Assembly: GCA_963920575.1 (NCBI GenBank)
Contig: OY986968.1
Location: 26,046,129-26,110,128, forward strand
Reading direction: 5' to 3'
Source of the DNA: Narthecium ossifragum
Taxonomy: Eukaryota > Streptophyta > Magnoliopsida > Dioscoreales > Nartheciaceae
DNA: 64,000 bases
Below, piece by piece: positions 47,220 to 60,669 of the stretch. Positions within the stretch are counted from its first letter, which is position 1. Each line of letters opens with the position of its first letter. The notes below the pieces were generated by a model that did no database searches, was not told the origin of the DNA, and worked only from the letters and a program-made list of their open reading frames with translations. The position numbers and the translations under genes were made by a program.

Positions 47220-48277
47220 GTAGCAGGTTCTTCATCATCACTGCCGTCAGTTTCTTCAAAAGTCCTGAATTTTTTGCTCTGTTTCTTCTGTGGTTCTGTT
47301 CGCATTTATTTTCTCTCTTCCCTGGAAAAGTTTGGTGATATTGGACAATGTTTGTATTCCCAATGCTAGCAGAATTCAGGAATGGAAAAGGAAAAAGGGA
47401 TCAAAGCTTGTATGATTAGCTCGAATATATATGCTGGAATTTGTATTGATATTGACACTTGCACAAACTGTTGAACCATTGACTACTTGCAATTTGCAAA
47501 TGTTCTCTCTTGCTCTCATGCGGAGCATATCGAATCTGAGTGTTATGGGTTTTGTCTTTGTTCCTGGCATGATAGTGGGGCTAAAAAAGATAGGACGAGG
47601 TGCATCTTATTATCTAGAACTACTGTTGAGTCCCTTGGACTCTATCATGCCACCATCATTCTCCTATCAAACCAATATGTCCCCTAAGAATGGATTCTAG
47701 TATAGTTAAATTAATAGCGAGTTTTAATCCGTACAGCTTTAGAAAAGCTTTTCGGACTGTCGGGTCTCTTTTGTACGAGAATAACTTTATTTTAGATTAA
47801 AGGATTTTATTTTAGATTTTAAAAATAATTTTATAATAATTATTTGGAATAATGAAAAAGTAGAATGAAGAATGAGAATAACTTTGTAATGATTACTTAA
47901 AATAAAAAAAAAATATTCAGAAAAAAAATATGAAATAAATAATGAATTCAGAAATATTTCAAGAATATCCCCCTTAACCCAAACGTATCCTTAGAAAGAA
48001 CCGCAGGAAAAGACTATATTTTGTCTGAATTGTAGTTTTTTTTGAAAAAAATAAAGTTCTCTATGATAGTTGAGGAACCACTTACTTGCAAAACTTGTTT
48101 GTTTCACTTTGCAGCATGGATATCAAAAGATTATGGTCTCACAGGAGGTTTGAGGTCTGATTAAGAAACATTGTATGGATTCTGCGACTGATAATAACTC
48201 AGCCAATGTAAAGGAGAACAGAGAACCCACATTCTGAAACTAGCGTAAGCAAAGATGACGAACATGACGAGGGGGAT

Positions 48278-49300
48278 ATGCCCCAGAATGACAGAGGATC
48301 ATCTTGCTCATCTTCCACCTCTTCAGACACTTCATCTGATGATGACTTCTTTCAACTAGACGTGAGCGAGCTGAACAAGTCAAGCGATGACACACAGCCC
48401 CTTCAACAAGCCACAACTCAAACTGGAAATGTTGCAGGAATCACCATTGCTGCCCAGAAGATCGAGACCGAAGCTACAGTCTATGGATCACATTTGCCTA
48501 AAGGAAGACCATACTCTCCCGTTTCCTCAAGTGGTAGTCCTGAATTAGATAGCAGTGTCATGCTAGGAGCAAAGCAATCTCCTCCAACTCAGGTGATGTC
48601 CAAGTACGACGTCCCGGATCCTAACAGGATACCTTCTTCTGTTTTCGCGAGGAGCAAGTCGACGACACCAATGGAATGGAGTGTGGCTTCCAATGAATCA
48701 TTGTTCAGCATCCACATTGGAAACTCTAGTTTCTCCAGGGATCATGTCTTTCTATTAGGCAGGTCAGGAGAACTGACCAACTTGTCCAATAGCCAAATGG
48801 ACGGCTATCCACCATTGTCTCCTCCTATAAGTAGCTCCAGTCTTGGGAATGCTGGTGTCGGCCTGGGTCTGGAGCAACCTGGTGCTGCTGAGGCTGCAAA
48901 CGCTGAGGCTATGAAGGATGTTTTAAGGGCAGCTGCAGAGGGGCACGCAGAGAAAGACAGGCCTTTTGCCGGAGGGCCAGCTCGCTCGGGTAGCACTCCT
49001 CGCCATTCCGATTGCAGCGTCACCAGCTTCCGGTCCTTTGCATTTCCAATGTATGCTACCATCAAGTCTCACCACTTGTTCTGATCAACAAATGCATCTC
49101 TCTGTTCTATAATATGCAGTTGCTAATGTTTCAGACTGGAAGGAAGGAGTGGCTCTGTGAAGGTGGAATACGGGCATCAACATCAACGGACTGCGCCGCC
49201 ACAACGAGCACCATCTCTGGCTGATACGCCAAAAGCAGCTACTAACACAGCTGAAGCTAGATGGTTCTCATGCTTTTCATGGTGTCCTTCCTGTTGGTGA
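48278..49300 (+). CDS. Serine-rich protein of the gar2-related type (uncharacterised)
   Basis: Exons 48278-49050 and 49135-49300 give 312 residues from the first usable ATG. The N-terminus has an acidic serine run (SSCSSSTSSDTSSDDDFFQLDVS). The middle has plant-conserved blocks (PMEWSVASNESLFSIHIGN, GYPPLSPP, EAMKDVLRAAAEGHA). The tail is SVTSFRSFAFPILEGRSGSVK followed by a Trp/Cys-rich end (RWFSCFSWCPSCW). Several plant genomes annotate such proteins as 'nucleolar gar2-related', but no function is established. I assign the family tentatively. Upstream, an ATG at 48175 opens 17 codons that would join this frame if one C at 48226-48228 were absent. The N-terminus therefore looks frameshifted or the assembly carries an indel. 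Confidence 0.75.
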
Positions 49301-50380
49301 AGGGTAAGAGCTCTAGTGATTCCTAGAGTTCTTTTGCGGTGCTGATAGGAACTCTTCGAAAATAATGGATGCTCTATCTTGATCATTCCATTGTCGTCGA
49401 GAGATGAAGAGTTGTGCATTCGATTGCTTTGCTTATTGGAATCTATGTACATCTGAAATCTCTAGTGCTAGCATTTGTTCATGGATTATCTTGATTATGT
49501 ATATAGTTACTTGAATATCCCTATTTTGTGTATGTGTTCAGTTAAGTGTATTTGATGGGATGATGATTCGAAAGAATGCGATTTAAATTTCTTTGTTGAT
49601 TGTTAAAAGACGAACTATTAAATACTTCTCATGATTATCTTTTTTTTATTTATAGTTACTTGAAGAGCGGGTTGGATTTCAGAACGCTTGGGTTTGGGAT
49701 TATACTAATTGTGGCCGGCCTGTTTCTCTCCTTTTATGTCATATTACACTTGGATCCGAATGGCATCAGACCCTATAGCCTGATTATCTTGTACCTCTAC
49801 ACTTTTGAAAGGTGTTTCAAGTTTGGCGCGTTCTGTTTGCCGCGGCCCATGTTTTTGTTTGGTTACTTGAGTCTCTCGTCCATTCTTCCAACGGTAAATA
49901 TACTGTAGATTGACTTTTGCGAATTCTAAAAATAATCCACATGCGTCCTATATTCGTGTATTTGTGGCGTGTAAGCCGTCTTTTTTTTTCCATTTTCGTT
50001 TTTTCATTTATTATATAAGATCAAGTGCATCCTATTATACGGATGACGATATCTAATTCAAATTGTGTTAAGAGATATTATACTATCGATATGAAGGCAC
50101 GTGAAGGAGAGTAATAGGGGGTGGTGTTTATCGGATGGTTAGGAGAGAAAAAGAGGAGTAATGAGGTGGTGGTTACTCGGGGGGCCATTTAGTGTCATAT
50201 ACAATCTCGACATAAATCACTTCCATCAATACGCCCCACCATTCAGTTTTTACTCAATTCACGCTAGTTATGGACCCAATACCTTGTTTTATTCCTAGCA
50301 ATAAGTGATTCTTATACTATTCTACATTTATACATAAATTACCACTCATATCTTTTTATAACAAATCTAAATAAAATTCT

Positions 50381-50447
<67 letters not shown>

Positions 50448-51022
50448 TAGCGTTGGCCCATGCCCCGTGTCTCTTCTTTATTGGATATTACTCCGGATCT
50501 GAACTGGATATGACCCAATAGCCCGAGTCCCCCATACCACAACATACATGCCTCTAATGGGCGTGGTTGGGCCTGGTCTGCCCATATAGTTTTTACTCGA
50601 CTCGTGCATACGAATTATGCAGGGTGCACTTGATCATGTCTCGAATCTCTCATTCGACTAGGTATAATTCGATCTGATCCACAAGTGGGTGGGTCAAGCT
50701 TGATAGCCACGTCTCACCGGACCGCCTTGCCACCGGACAAAGATGTCGAGCCCATCTGATGTTCTGATGACGACGTCACTGGACCCAAATCAAATCGGAT
50801 TCTCTCCGCCTTCGCCTACAAGCAAATGTAAGGAAATGACCGCATCTCGAGGCAATACCAACGCTAACCAGACAGCCCACGTCACATTAACGTATTAAAT
50901 ATTTATTTAATGACCGATGATGAGCACTTGTCGTTTTTTTTTCTTCAAAAATAAGCCTATTTCCCGTTTGTCTGTTTGACCATTCGACCTTCACTCCTCC
51001 GGCGAAACGTAATCGGAGGGAG
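49301..51022. other. 3' UTR, gene-free spacer and VPE promoter region
   Basis: No gene is supported. A frame at 49,600-49,908 reads like a hydrophobic peptide but has no recognisable family. Confidence 0.45.
50385..50444. repeat. (TA)n microsatellite
   Basis: About 60 bp of uninterrupted TA dinucleotides. Confidence 0.96.
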
Positions 51023-54000
51023 ATGAATCCCCGTATTCCGGCAGCCGCCGCCGGCATCCTCCTCCCCCTCCTGTCGTCGCTCTTCCTAGTATCCGCCGTT
51101 GAGAGGGACTTCCTCAGGCTGCCGTCCGACCGCGACTTAGGCGCCGACGACTCGGTGGGGACTCGCTGGGCTATCCTCATCGCCGGATCCTCTGGATACG
51201 CCAACTATCGCCACCAGGTGTGCATTTTTTATATTTCAATCCGATGATCTTTTCAAGGCAATACGATCTCCACTTTATGAAATCAATTCTTGTTTTGATT
51301 CATGGCTAATTGTTATGATCTCTTGGGGTCGTCGTAGTCTTGGTATTCTTTTTCGATGTGCTTTGGTTGTGTTTTTATCCTATGTGCAATGACAGGTAAA
51401 CGACAGGTGAAAAAAAATTCAACTTTTCTGGGCTCCAGAGGGGACAAACTTCTTGGGCCTCTTGGCTGGTTTCATAACATAGTGAGTTAAGGGATTGGAT
51501 ACACGTAACCTAGAGTTGAGCTAAAGTCGAGGTTTTGTACCCGTATATCACGAAAAACATGAAATATCATGTAATACGACGCCGTTACGTGTTGTTTGCG
51601 CCGGAAATTTTGTAAGAGGATGTTTAATGTGGTTTAATTCTTAGCTGTAAATAATTTTATTGCTGATGTTAGCATAGCATAGACGTTTTGGATCATGTGA
51701 ATCATTGTCATAGTATCAAGAAGGGCACAAAATGCGTTTTTGCAGTATGATTGTAATGGCTTTGGGTTTGTTTCGTAGTCTACCTGATAATGGGTTTAGT
51801 TTGACTGGAAAGAGAGTAAGCTAATGTGATGTTTGTAGAGAAGAGTGGCGCAGGAAACATAATGTATCTTGCAGTCTTGCACTGGTGGGAGTTTATATGG
51901 ATTTTTCGCATTTGTGAACAATATGTACACATAGCAGGAAGAGTCTTTAGTAAGCTTGTATAGGAAATCTTAGGAGGCATGGGCTTTATTTTTCATGTGT
52001 AATCATAACGAAACTTAATAGGTCAAATATTCTGGTATGTTTTCCATACGTATGCATACTATGACACATTTAATAGGACAAATATTCCAGTATGTTTTCC
52101 ATATGGATTGATACTACCTTATGTCTTTGTTCCGTATTTTCTAAGTTAGATGCTGTTCGTGGTCAGTTATGTAATTATGCTCGAATGGAAATCTGAGCAG
52201 CTCTTCTTGGAGGAATTCTTGTGCATTTAATGCCTCAGTCGGTTTTTCAATCTCTGGGACACGGAAGGAAATCAACTTTGCCATGCAGATAAAAATCTGT
52301 CAACCAATCAGTGGTTTTGTGGGACAATATATTCTACAGAATTCTTCGAAGTATTTTGTTCCACATTGAAAGTATTATGTTTGATTTGCTGAGGTTACAA
52401 AGTCTTTGTGTTGTTATTTTTTCGAAACACATAATCTGGATAATTGAACTATGTGGACAAGTCTTCTTTATAATGTGGTAGAGGATCCATCTGAATTCAT
52501 TTCCTTTTGTGAACTTGAATGTCATGGAGTACTATAAGGCTTCTTCTATCTCTCAGGCTGATGTCTGCCATGCATACCAAACAATGAAAAGAGGTGGTTT
52601 GCAAGATGAAAACATAATTGTGTTCATGTATGACGATATTGCTTACAACGAGCTGAACCCCAGACCTGGAGTTATTATTAACCATCCACAAGGTGATGAT
52701 GTATATGCTGGTGTCCCCAAGGTTTGTTTCTTCCGTTGCTCATCTTTTCAGCTACCAGGGTATCCGTCAGGGTTTACTTTCTTTGTTACTTCTGATGTAT
52801 TTTCTAATTTGTAGGATTACATTGGAGATGATGTTAATGTTGGCAACTTTATTGCTGCATTGCTTGGGAATAGAAGTGCTTTGACTGGTGGAAGTGGGAA
52901 AGTTGTCGAGAGTGGTCCGGACGATCATATCTTTATCTTCTATTCTGATCATGGTGGCGCTGGGGTCCTTGGTCAGTAGTTATTATACTTCATTATATCC
53001 AATTGTTTGGCAGAGGAAGATATGGGAAAATATTAGTTTCCTCAAAAAGTCTGTCGTACTTGCATGTATACCTTACAATTCACATAGCTTAGTTCAATTT
53101 AGAGTTTGTAATCGTTCCATTATATGCTCATGAGCTGTAGATTTGATAAGTTTCCTTCAGTAGATTATGATTTAAATTCACAATAAAACCCACACAGACT
53201 AACGCTGATGATATTTGACCCTTGAACACTGATTATTGGAGTTGAACTTACGTTTTAAGATTTTCTTTTCCTGCCAATTACTTCACAAATGAACTTCAGT
53301 GGTTTCAAGATGAAGTGTGAGGATATGGACTTGTTTCACTGGTTTTATCATGGAGACATTGTTTTATTTCAAGTTCAGAGTTGACCCCCCTTCCCATCTT
53401 CCTCTGATGCAGGAATGCCTACTTATCCATTCCTTTACGCAAATGACCTAATTGAAGCATTAAAGAAGAAGCATGCTTCTGGCTCTTATAAAAGCTTGGT
53501 AAAGAACAGTTGAGCATAAGCTCGAATTCTGAATCCCTTGTCTTGTTGTTGAAGTATTGGGCATGTAGTTCAACAGTTTCGTTTTACCTCTGACTTCATA
53601 GGTGTTCTACCTAGAAGCCTGTGAAGGTGGGAGCATGTTTGAGGGCCTTCTACCAGAAGGTCTAAACATCTATGCAACGACGGCAGCAAATGCTGTTGAA
53701 AGCAGCTGGGGAACTTATTGCCCAGGAGATGTCGTTAGCCCTCCTCCAGAATATATTACATGTCTGGCTGACTTGTATAGTATTTCTTGGATGGAAGACA
53801 GGTGCATATATCTTCATCACTTAGTTTAGTGGAATGAATATTCTCATAAGTTAAGCTGATTAATTGAGTTCCCTAGCAATATTTAGAAAAGCATTTTCAG
53901 GATTATAACTATCTTCTATGGTCCATTTACTGTTGTCAGAACTATTCACATGAAGGAAATATTTGCTTTTCTAAATAGTGCTACTATCTTAAGTCTTGAA

Positions 54001-55516
54001 AGAAGAGTAAGTTCATTTTGCCTATAGTATAAGAAAGTTTGTTCATCGCTCCTGTTATTTCTTTCTTCTTTTTCGTTTGATCTTTTGAATTTGTCATGCA
54101 TGATATGTCTATCATGAAACACACTATTGGTGTAATTTCATCATTCTGAATTGTTACATGAAAAATCTTCACAGTTGCCTTTCTTGTGTTCTAATGATTC
54201 ATGGTTGGCTTGAATTGAAGGTCTTCTTTTTATTGTTGGCTTACGTGCTCAATTTTGAGAATTGGCTTCTAGGTTTAACCTATAAAGTTTAAGAAAGCCA
54301 AGTGAAACACGACATATACTTTTTCCCAATAAACATTAAGCCTAATGTTTATGAAAGTTAATTGTTCCTCACTGTGGACAGTGATGCACACATTTGTGCA
54401 CTAAGAGACACACATATACATATTAATGCTGATTAGTAAGCCTAATGGTTGAAAGTTAATTTCTCTTTTCTTCGTGCTGTGGACAGTGATTCCCACAATT
54501 TGCGCTTTGAAACTCTGAAGCAACAGTATCATCTTGTAGGTGCTCTGACTTTTGAATCTCTGTCTTGCTTTTCTTACCTAGTTTGGGTATTTGATTTCTA
54601 CTCGGTGGGTATTTGCAGGTTAAAGCCAGGACATCAGTTCATGACACATATGCCTTTGGATCCCATGCCATGGAATATGGGGACAAAGATCTTAGCATGC
54701 AAAATTTATTCTTGTACATTGGCTCAAATCCTGCGAATGACAATGTCAGTTTCATCAGCGATAACTCTTTACCACCATCTTCGAACGCTGTGAACCAGAG
54801 AGATGCAGATCTTATATATTTCTGGAACAGGGTTGGTCTTTTCTGCTTCAAATCTGTTACCGTTGCTACTTTTACATAACTGGCCTTTTTAGATTTGTCT
54901 TATCTATTAGATGCTTTTTTTTCTTAACTGATATTTTCTCTCTTCTAATCTTTTCTATGTACTTTATACAGTTCAGGAAGTACCCAGAAGGCTCCCCTGA
55001 GAAATTCGATGCCCAAAAATGGTTGTTTGACGTGATGGCTCATAGAATGCATGTCGATAACAGCGTAGAACTTATTGGGAAGCTTCTCTTTGGATCTGGA
55101 CAAGGTGTCGAAGTGCTGAAGACTGTTCGAGAAGCAGGGCAGCCTTTAGTCGATGACTGGGATTGCCTCAAGTCTATGGTTAGTATTCTCTTCTAGATTA
55201 GACCTTATCTTGATGCTTCTTTTTCTGCACGGGCATGCTTGTTGCTGTTTATATTTCCATATTTGTCAAAGATACTCGTGAAGGGGAAAATTTGATGACT
55301 ATTTGGTTTCTGAAAAAAATTCTTTTTCTGCAGGTTCGAACTTTTGAAACATATTGTGGATCTCTATCACAGTATGGCATGAAGCATATGCGCTCCTTTG
55401 CAAATATCTGCATTGCTGGTATAAGCAAGGACATGATGGCTGATGTATCTGCTCAAGCTTGCGTTAGTGTCCCGTCTACCTCTTGGAGTTCCCTCAGCAG
55501 GGGTTTTAGCGCCTGA
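51023..55516 (+). CDS. VPE: Vacuolar processing enzyme (legumain, asparaginyl endopeptidase)
   Basis: Exons: 51023-51217, 52557-52721, 52815-52971, 53413-53498, 53602-53801, 54487-54535, 54619-54831, 54972-55178, 55334-55516, giving 484 residues. This C13 cysteine protease cleaves after Asn/Asp in vacuoles, maturing storage proteins and taking part in plant cell death. A signal peptide (about 1-25, [13 protein letters not shown]) is followed by a short propeptide. The protease core has [24 protein letters not shown], catalytic His about 166 in [12 protein letters not shown], and catalytic Cys about 208 in [13 protein letters not shown], then [10 protein letters not shown]. The C-terminal autoinhibitory prodomain ends with the conserved cysteines around [14 protein letters not shown] and ANICIAGI. 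Every junction keeps frame, and no damage is seen. The isoform class is not settled. Confidence 0.95.
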
Positions 55517-56414
55517 TATCATAGTAAAGTAAAGATAGAATGCTACTGGGAATGGTTATTTTAAACTGATGTACAGATGAAGCACCTGTCTTTTAATCTG
55601 GCAGGCCATGTTTACATACAAAGTGTATTAGACAAAACCAAAAGCTAAGAAATTGCTCTTATGTAATTCCCAAGTGCATTCAGTTCTCAAAGATGATGTG
55701 CATCTATGTATTATCAAATGCTGTTTTGATATATGATAAAATTCTGTACGATTACCCACTCATTTATTCTCTTCTGGCTGCAATGATTCATACATGCTAA
55801 AGAAAAACTCCAGTTGAAGGTTAAGATGAAGATGCTGGATTGTCAAATTACAAAAATTCAAGACCAAATTAAACCTCCTTGCTCAAATCTAGAGGGAGAT
55901 TCACAGTTGGACACTGCTACGTTATCCCAAAATTCGAAGGTGGATTTGCTGGTCTCTTCAACTATTTTTGCTTTGGTTTTCACATCCCAGGTGCAAGTTG
56001 AATGTCAATCAGGACTCTCTGGACTGCTTGCTGTAAAGTGCCTTCTGACAGTCATCCACCTATCCTCGTCGACTCGCCTATCAAATTAAGATGGAAGGAA
56101 TATAATTGAATTCCCCTTCTACTTCCCAGTATTGTTAACAGGTTGGCTGCACAGCAGATCAGCAGGGGAAAGGAAATTTTGAGCATCATAGATACCCCTC
56201 GCCTCACTTTGCTTAGGGCACCCCCCATCCTCATCATTTGTAAAATGCTGTTGGCACTGCCACCGCTGATTTGAAGTCTTTCCCCAATACTGAAAACATC
56301 ATACATGAGGGGCACAATCAATCGTATATACGGGTGTATAAGTACAAAACAAACACCTCAACAAAAGAATTTGGACCATCAACATGGCATGAGAAATTGG
56401 AGCTTGTTTGAGCT
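55517..56414. other. Convergent 3' UTRs of VPE and the RNA methyltransferase gene
   Basis: The two genes end tail to tail with about 0.9 kb between stop codons. No other gene is supported. Transcripts may overlap at their ends. Confidence 0.5.
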
Positions 56415-59400
56415 TCAAGACAGTTCCAGCGAGCAGACACATTCAATGTGAGGAGTATGAGGGAACATGTCGACTGGTTGAATGCTTTTCAGCTGGTAGC
56501 ATCCGCTTATTCCTTTATCGGCCTGTATGCAATCATTATCGAGCTCAAGGGAATTTCAAGAGAGAATTCAATCACAAACTGCAAGAAACATAGATTTAAT
56601 AAAAGAGGTTCATACCACACCATGGCAAAGATAGTCGAGATCACGTGCACATGTGGCTGGATTGCATGAGACATAGATAATGCGAGGTGCCTCGAGCTTG
56701 AGTAGAAACTTTATTAGCTTTAAGTGCATACCAGGTCGATTTGGATCTACAAAGTCAGTAACAAAAGAATAAAGAAAAGCAACATGGGACCTAATATGCA
56801 AAGTTGAAAACTATTTATGACAGAAGAGAACCTGAAATGACAATGTCAGGCTTTGGGAAATCATTTCCAAAATTGTCCCTGATCTTGTTTAGATCTCCTT
56901 GAACAAATGTAGCATTAACAATACCATTAAGCTCAGCATTTCGATGGGCATCAGAGATGGCTTCAGCCACCACTTCATAACCATAAACATGTTTTACCCT
57001 GCCAAAGATCTTCCTTTCATAAAACTTTTTTGGTGCAAACCAAAACCTCGAACCTTTATACTAGAGAATTTTGAACGAGACTTTTACCTTTTCGCAAGGG
57101 TCAACCCAATGGTTCCAGTTCCGCAAAACAAATCCAGAACAATCTCCGAGCCATCTCCCTTGAGACCAGCTGAGTCCTCTATAAGTTTATATAGAATTTC
57201 AGCCTGAATTAATAAAGATCGTTATGTCAAAAGTTTCACAGGAATTGACTGAATTTTTCTTTTTTTTGGCTGAACTGTGAGTTCAATTTTAGCTTAGATC
57301 CATTCTCTAGACCAATTGAGTACAACGATGAAAGTACAAGACCAATTCTTGAGCCTTAGATGTTACTAGCTAAGCCGAAATCCTACACACTAGCTAGATA
57401 TGACCGTGAAAACCGAAAATTCTCAAATAAAAGATTAACAAACAAGAATCTCATAGCAATTATTAGAATGCAACAAATAAAATTCTACTTCCTGTTACAG
57501 ACCTGGTGTGAATTAGTCTGAAAGAATGAGTTCGCTGATATTTGAAATTCAAGTCCTCTTAAGATCTCTCTGATAGTTGACTTCCCATAAAGAGTATATT
57601 CTTCCTCCCCAACCGATGTATTACCAACAGAAGTGTTCACATTATTCATGATACTGACCTATTGCATCATGAGACAGAAATTGTTAACTCAAAAATTCAA
57701 ATCATAAAACTGCATATGGTAAGGCAGGAATATAGCTCACAACCGTCTAAGCGCACACAGTTAACCAAAATCATGGTTAAAAAATTAATTTCATAGAAGT
57801 GCATATGAAGAAGGAATCTAATAGTTCACAACTGTCTGACTGCCATAAAGGCAATATCTATGTCCATAAATGTGAATTCATGAAACGAAGTCGAACAAAG
57901 GAAGACTTCCTACATAGAACATATCCTTTAGCTATAAAAATTTAACAAAAAACTTCATAAAAGAAAATTTTAGAAAACGAGGCAGAGTAAAACATGGAGT
58001 CATAATACATCTAAGAAACTTCCCAAGGCTCCATTGGGGTATAAAATAGGTTCTGTCATATCTGCCAAAAGTTTTTTGCATTTCAAGCCCCATATCACTC
58101 TCAAATAGAAATTGTTTTCTGGTCCAATTAGGTATTTTTCAGAGCAATAGAGGTATAATAGTGATGAGTTGTACAAACCACTTCCGGAATAGCTGAGATC
58201 TTGTTAACTAGAGGTTCCAGTAGCATAGGCTTGTAGCAAGAAGTCACAAAGTTAACCATCAGCTCTGGAAGGCCAGTGTTGACATCTCTAAACAGGGGGG
58301 AAAAAATCCATTTCAATTCTAAAAACCAACATGGTGCAAGGACATGAACGTGTAATGTTTACCTCCCAGTTCTTAGCATCAGATGCTTAAGAAACCCAGT
58401 ATGCTTATGGACATCATAAGGAGAAAGGCAAAGATCTGAATCCCTCCAACTATCTTGAACAACTGCAAGAACCTATAAGATTAGCAAACAATGACCTGAA
58501 TACCTTATTAGCACGCCTGAAAAAATCATCCTGGCACTAAGAAACTACGTTACGGTAAACTATTTAGCTGTCCAAAAGCACATTACTTTGTTAGCAGCTT
58601 CGCTCTGCAACAAGCACTTATCGACCTGGAGGACCTTATCAAAGAGACCCGGCGCATGGAGTCCCAGAGCAGGACCACTGTCACTCGCAACGTCCTCCGC
58701 ATCCATTTCACTCTTGGGTCTCCATTTCTGAGCACCAAACGAAAACTCCATCTGCAAACCAAACCAAATGCCTGTCATCCAACGCTAACTTCGAATAGCT
58801 ACAAATCCCCATAGGCATACCTTGTTGCGGTAGTGGAACTGGATGTCGCACGGCAAGATGGGCTTCATAACCTTGGCGACCTCCAGCTCTTTGTCAGAGA
58901 ACCTCCCAACGTGCACGACCAAATCGCGCACCTGCTGCTCTTTGGCTCTGATCTGCGCCTCATAAAGCAAAGATTGTGTCTTGCAGCCTCCACAGTCCGC
59001 GGCATACTCGCATGGTGCCTCCACCGCGTGGCGGTGCGGCGTGATCGTCTTCAGCTTTACCGCCTACAGTTAACTAATCGATTTAATCGAACTAGTATGA
59101 CGGACATTAGGGGAGAAAAGCTCGATATAGAGGGGAGAACAAAAAAATCTGGCTTTTAAACCTCGGCGTAGGTGCCCTTCTTGCGGGAGACGCGGCCGAG
59201 GAAGCGCTCGCCTGGGAGGGCGCGGTCGCACATGAGAACGAAGCCAGTGTCGGAGACCTTGCACACGCCCTTGCCCTTGAAGGCGAGGGATTCACAGACC
59301 AACTCGAGCGTCTGACCGCGTTTGGGGAAGAAGGCAGGAGTTGGAGACGAAGGCGTTGGCGATTCTTCGAAGACATCGATGTCTGGAACTGGGGCGGTAG

Positions 59401-59485
59401 AGGAGCAGCGGATGATGCCATGGAAACGCCAGGGACGCGAGCCGAGGCAGCGTATGCTATAGCACGGAGAGGCGGCGGCGGCCAT
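56415..59485 (-). CDS. RNA (uracil-C5)-methyltransferase, RumA/RlmD/TrmA-type
   Basis: Minus-strand exons: 59485-59162, 59063-58821, 58751-58587, 58472-58363, 58287-58179, 57658-57503, 57203-57088, 56998-56832, 56746-56616, 56492-56415, giving 532 residues. It would make 5-methyluridine in rRNA or tRNA using S-adenosylmethionine. Order: organelle-type transit peptide (first 35 or so residues), TRAM-like domain (about 55-108, ELVCESLAFKGKGVCKV), the iron-sulfur cysteines CEYAADCGGC (Cys126, 132, 135), SAM motif DLFCGTG (about 393-399), DPNRPGM (about 464-470), catalytic Cys about 491 in YVSCNPATCARDL, and the closing QPVDMFPHTPHIE. It is the orthologue type of Arabidopsis At3g21300. The ATG at 59485 is chosen because the frame has no upstream ATG nearby. 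The substrate RNA and the compartment are inference. Confidence 0.92.
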
Positions 59486-59499
59486 GGCGGCAAGCAACC

Positions 59500-60669
59500 A
59501 AATGCTGGGGTTGGTTAGGAGCCGATGGATAGATGAAGAGATGGTAGCCGTGTATAAACAAAAAGTTGAGTAAAAAATAAATTCACTTATTTTTCAAAAT
59601 GTAAAATTCCCTATATATAATTTCTGGGAAATTTTTTTTTGATAATATTATTTTAATAAAAAATTATTATAATATGCCTTTGAAGAATGTATTGACGAAA
59701 ATATAACTGGTTTGGCCACGTCGGCTTTTCATTTTTTTAATCCTATCAATAAAAACGTAACTCCAAGTTACGTCTATATTAATAAAGACGTCTTACTTGG
59801 AACTAACAGTAACTTCACACTTGAGTTTTTTTTCCACTCTGTACAACCATACAATCAAACAGAAATACAATGTTTATAAATTATTCATCACATTCACATC
59901 TAAATACCCACCCACCCTATTCACATCTAAATATTCACTCACCCCATTCACATCTAAACACATTCTTTAAATTTTATTGTACGTAACAAAATTGCGACAA
60001 GATTTTACTCAAAGTTATACTTCTTTTTTTTATTCAGTTCGACAATCTCACTTCTGTCTCTATTTTTTTTTGCAACAAAAAAAAAGGCTTAGATTTTCTT
60101 ATTAAAATGTCAGTATATCTGTGGTTAGAGCAACAAGGTATTAGAGTAACTTGGAGTCTAGCTACTTGTCTCAAATTCAGGACAAATTTAATATCTGTGG
60201 CATAATACTTCAATCACTCACTGACACTCGCCGCTTCATGCGTCATCCTGTGTACCCATTCTGAATATATAATATGATATCAGATCATAGATCTGACAAT
60301 TTGGCCTTATGATTGGTTCCTAAGCTAGGTTACAATATCATCGTTAGCTTTTGGGATAAACCATGCTTTAGTTTTTTGTGGTTTTTTTTTTTTTTTGGAT
60401 GAATTGATCTGAAAGAGCTAAACATTTTTTTTTTATTATGGTTGGTTCCTAAGGTAGGAAAATTATAATTTTATGGAAAATCCTATTTTAATTTGCCCAC
60501 ATGATACATTGATACTGGAGATAAAATATGCAATTGTACATTTTGAACAAAAAGTGATAAAGCAAAAACTTTAAAACTATTTACTTCCCTCGAGGACTAA
60601 ATAGTTTTAAATTATGTACCAATCATTAATTGTTAATGCATGCTCGTTCGATCGATCTCATGAAAGTCG
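59500..60669. other. Gene-free spacer with short tandem repeats
   Basis: No gene is supported. ATTCACATCTAAATA-type units of about 30 bp repeat three times at 59,890-59,965. T-rich runs occur at 60,360-60,440. A GATATCAGATCATAGATCTGA scrap near 60,280 resembles the repeat at 34,945. Confidence 0.45.

Noticed and set aside
49600..49908. Hydrophobic 100-codon frame downstream of the gar2-like gene
   Set aside because: No family match and no promoter or splice context. It reads like AT-rich chance sequence.
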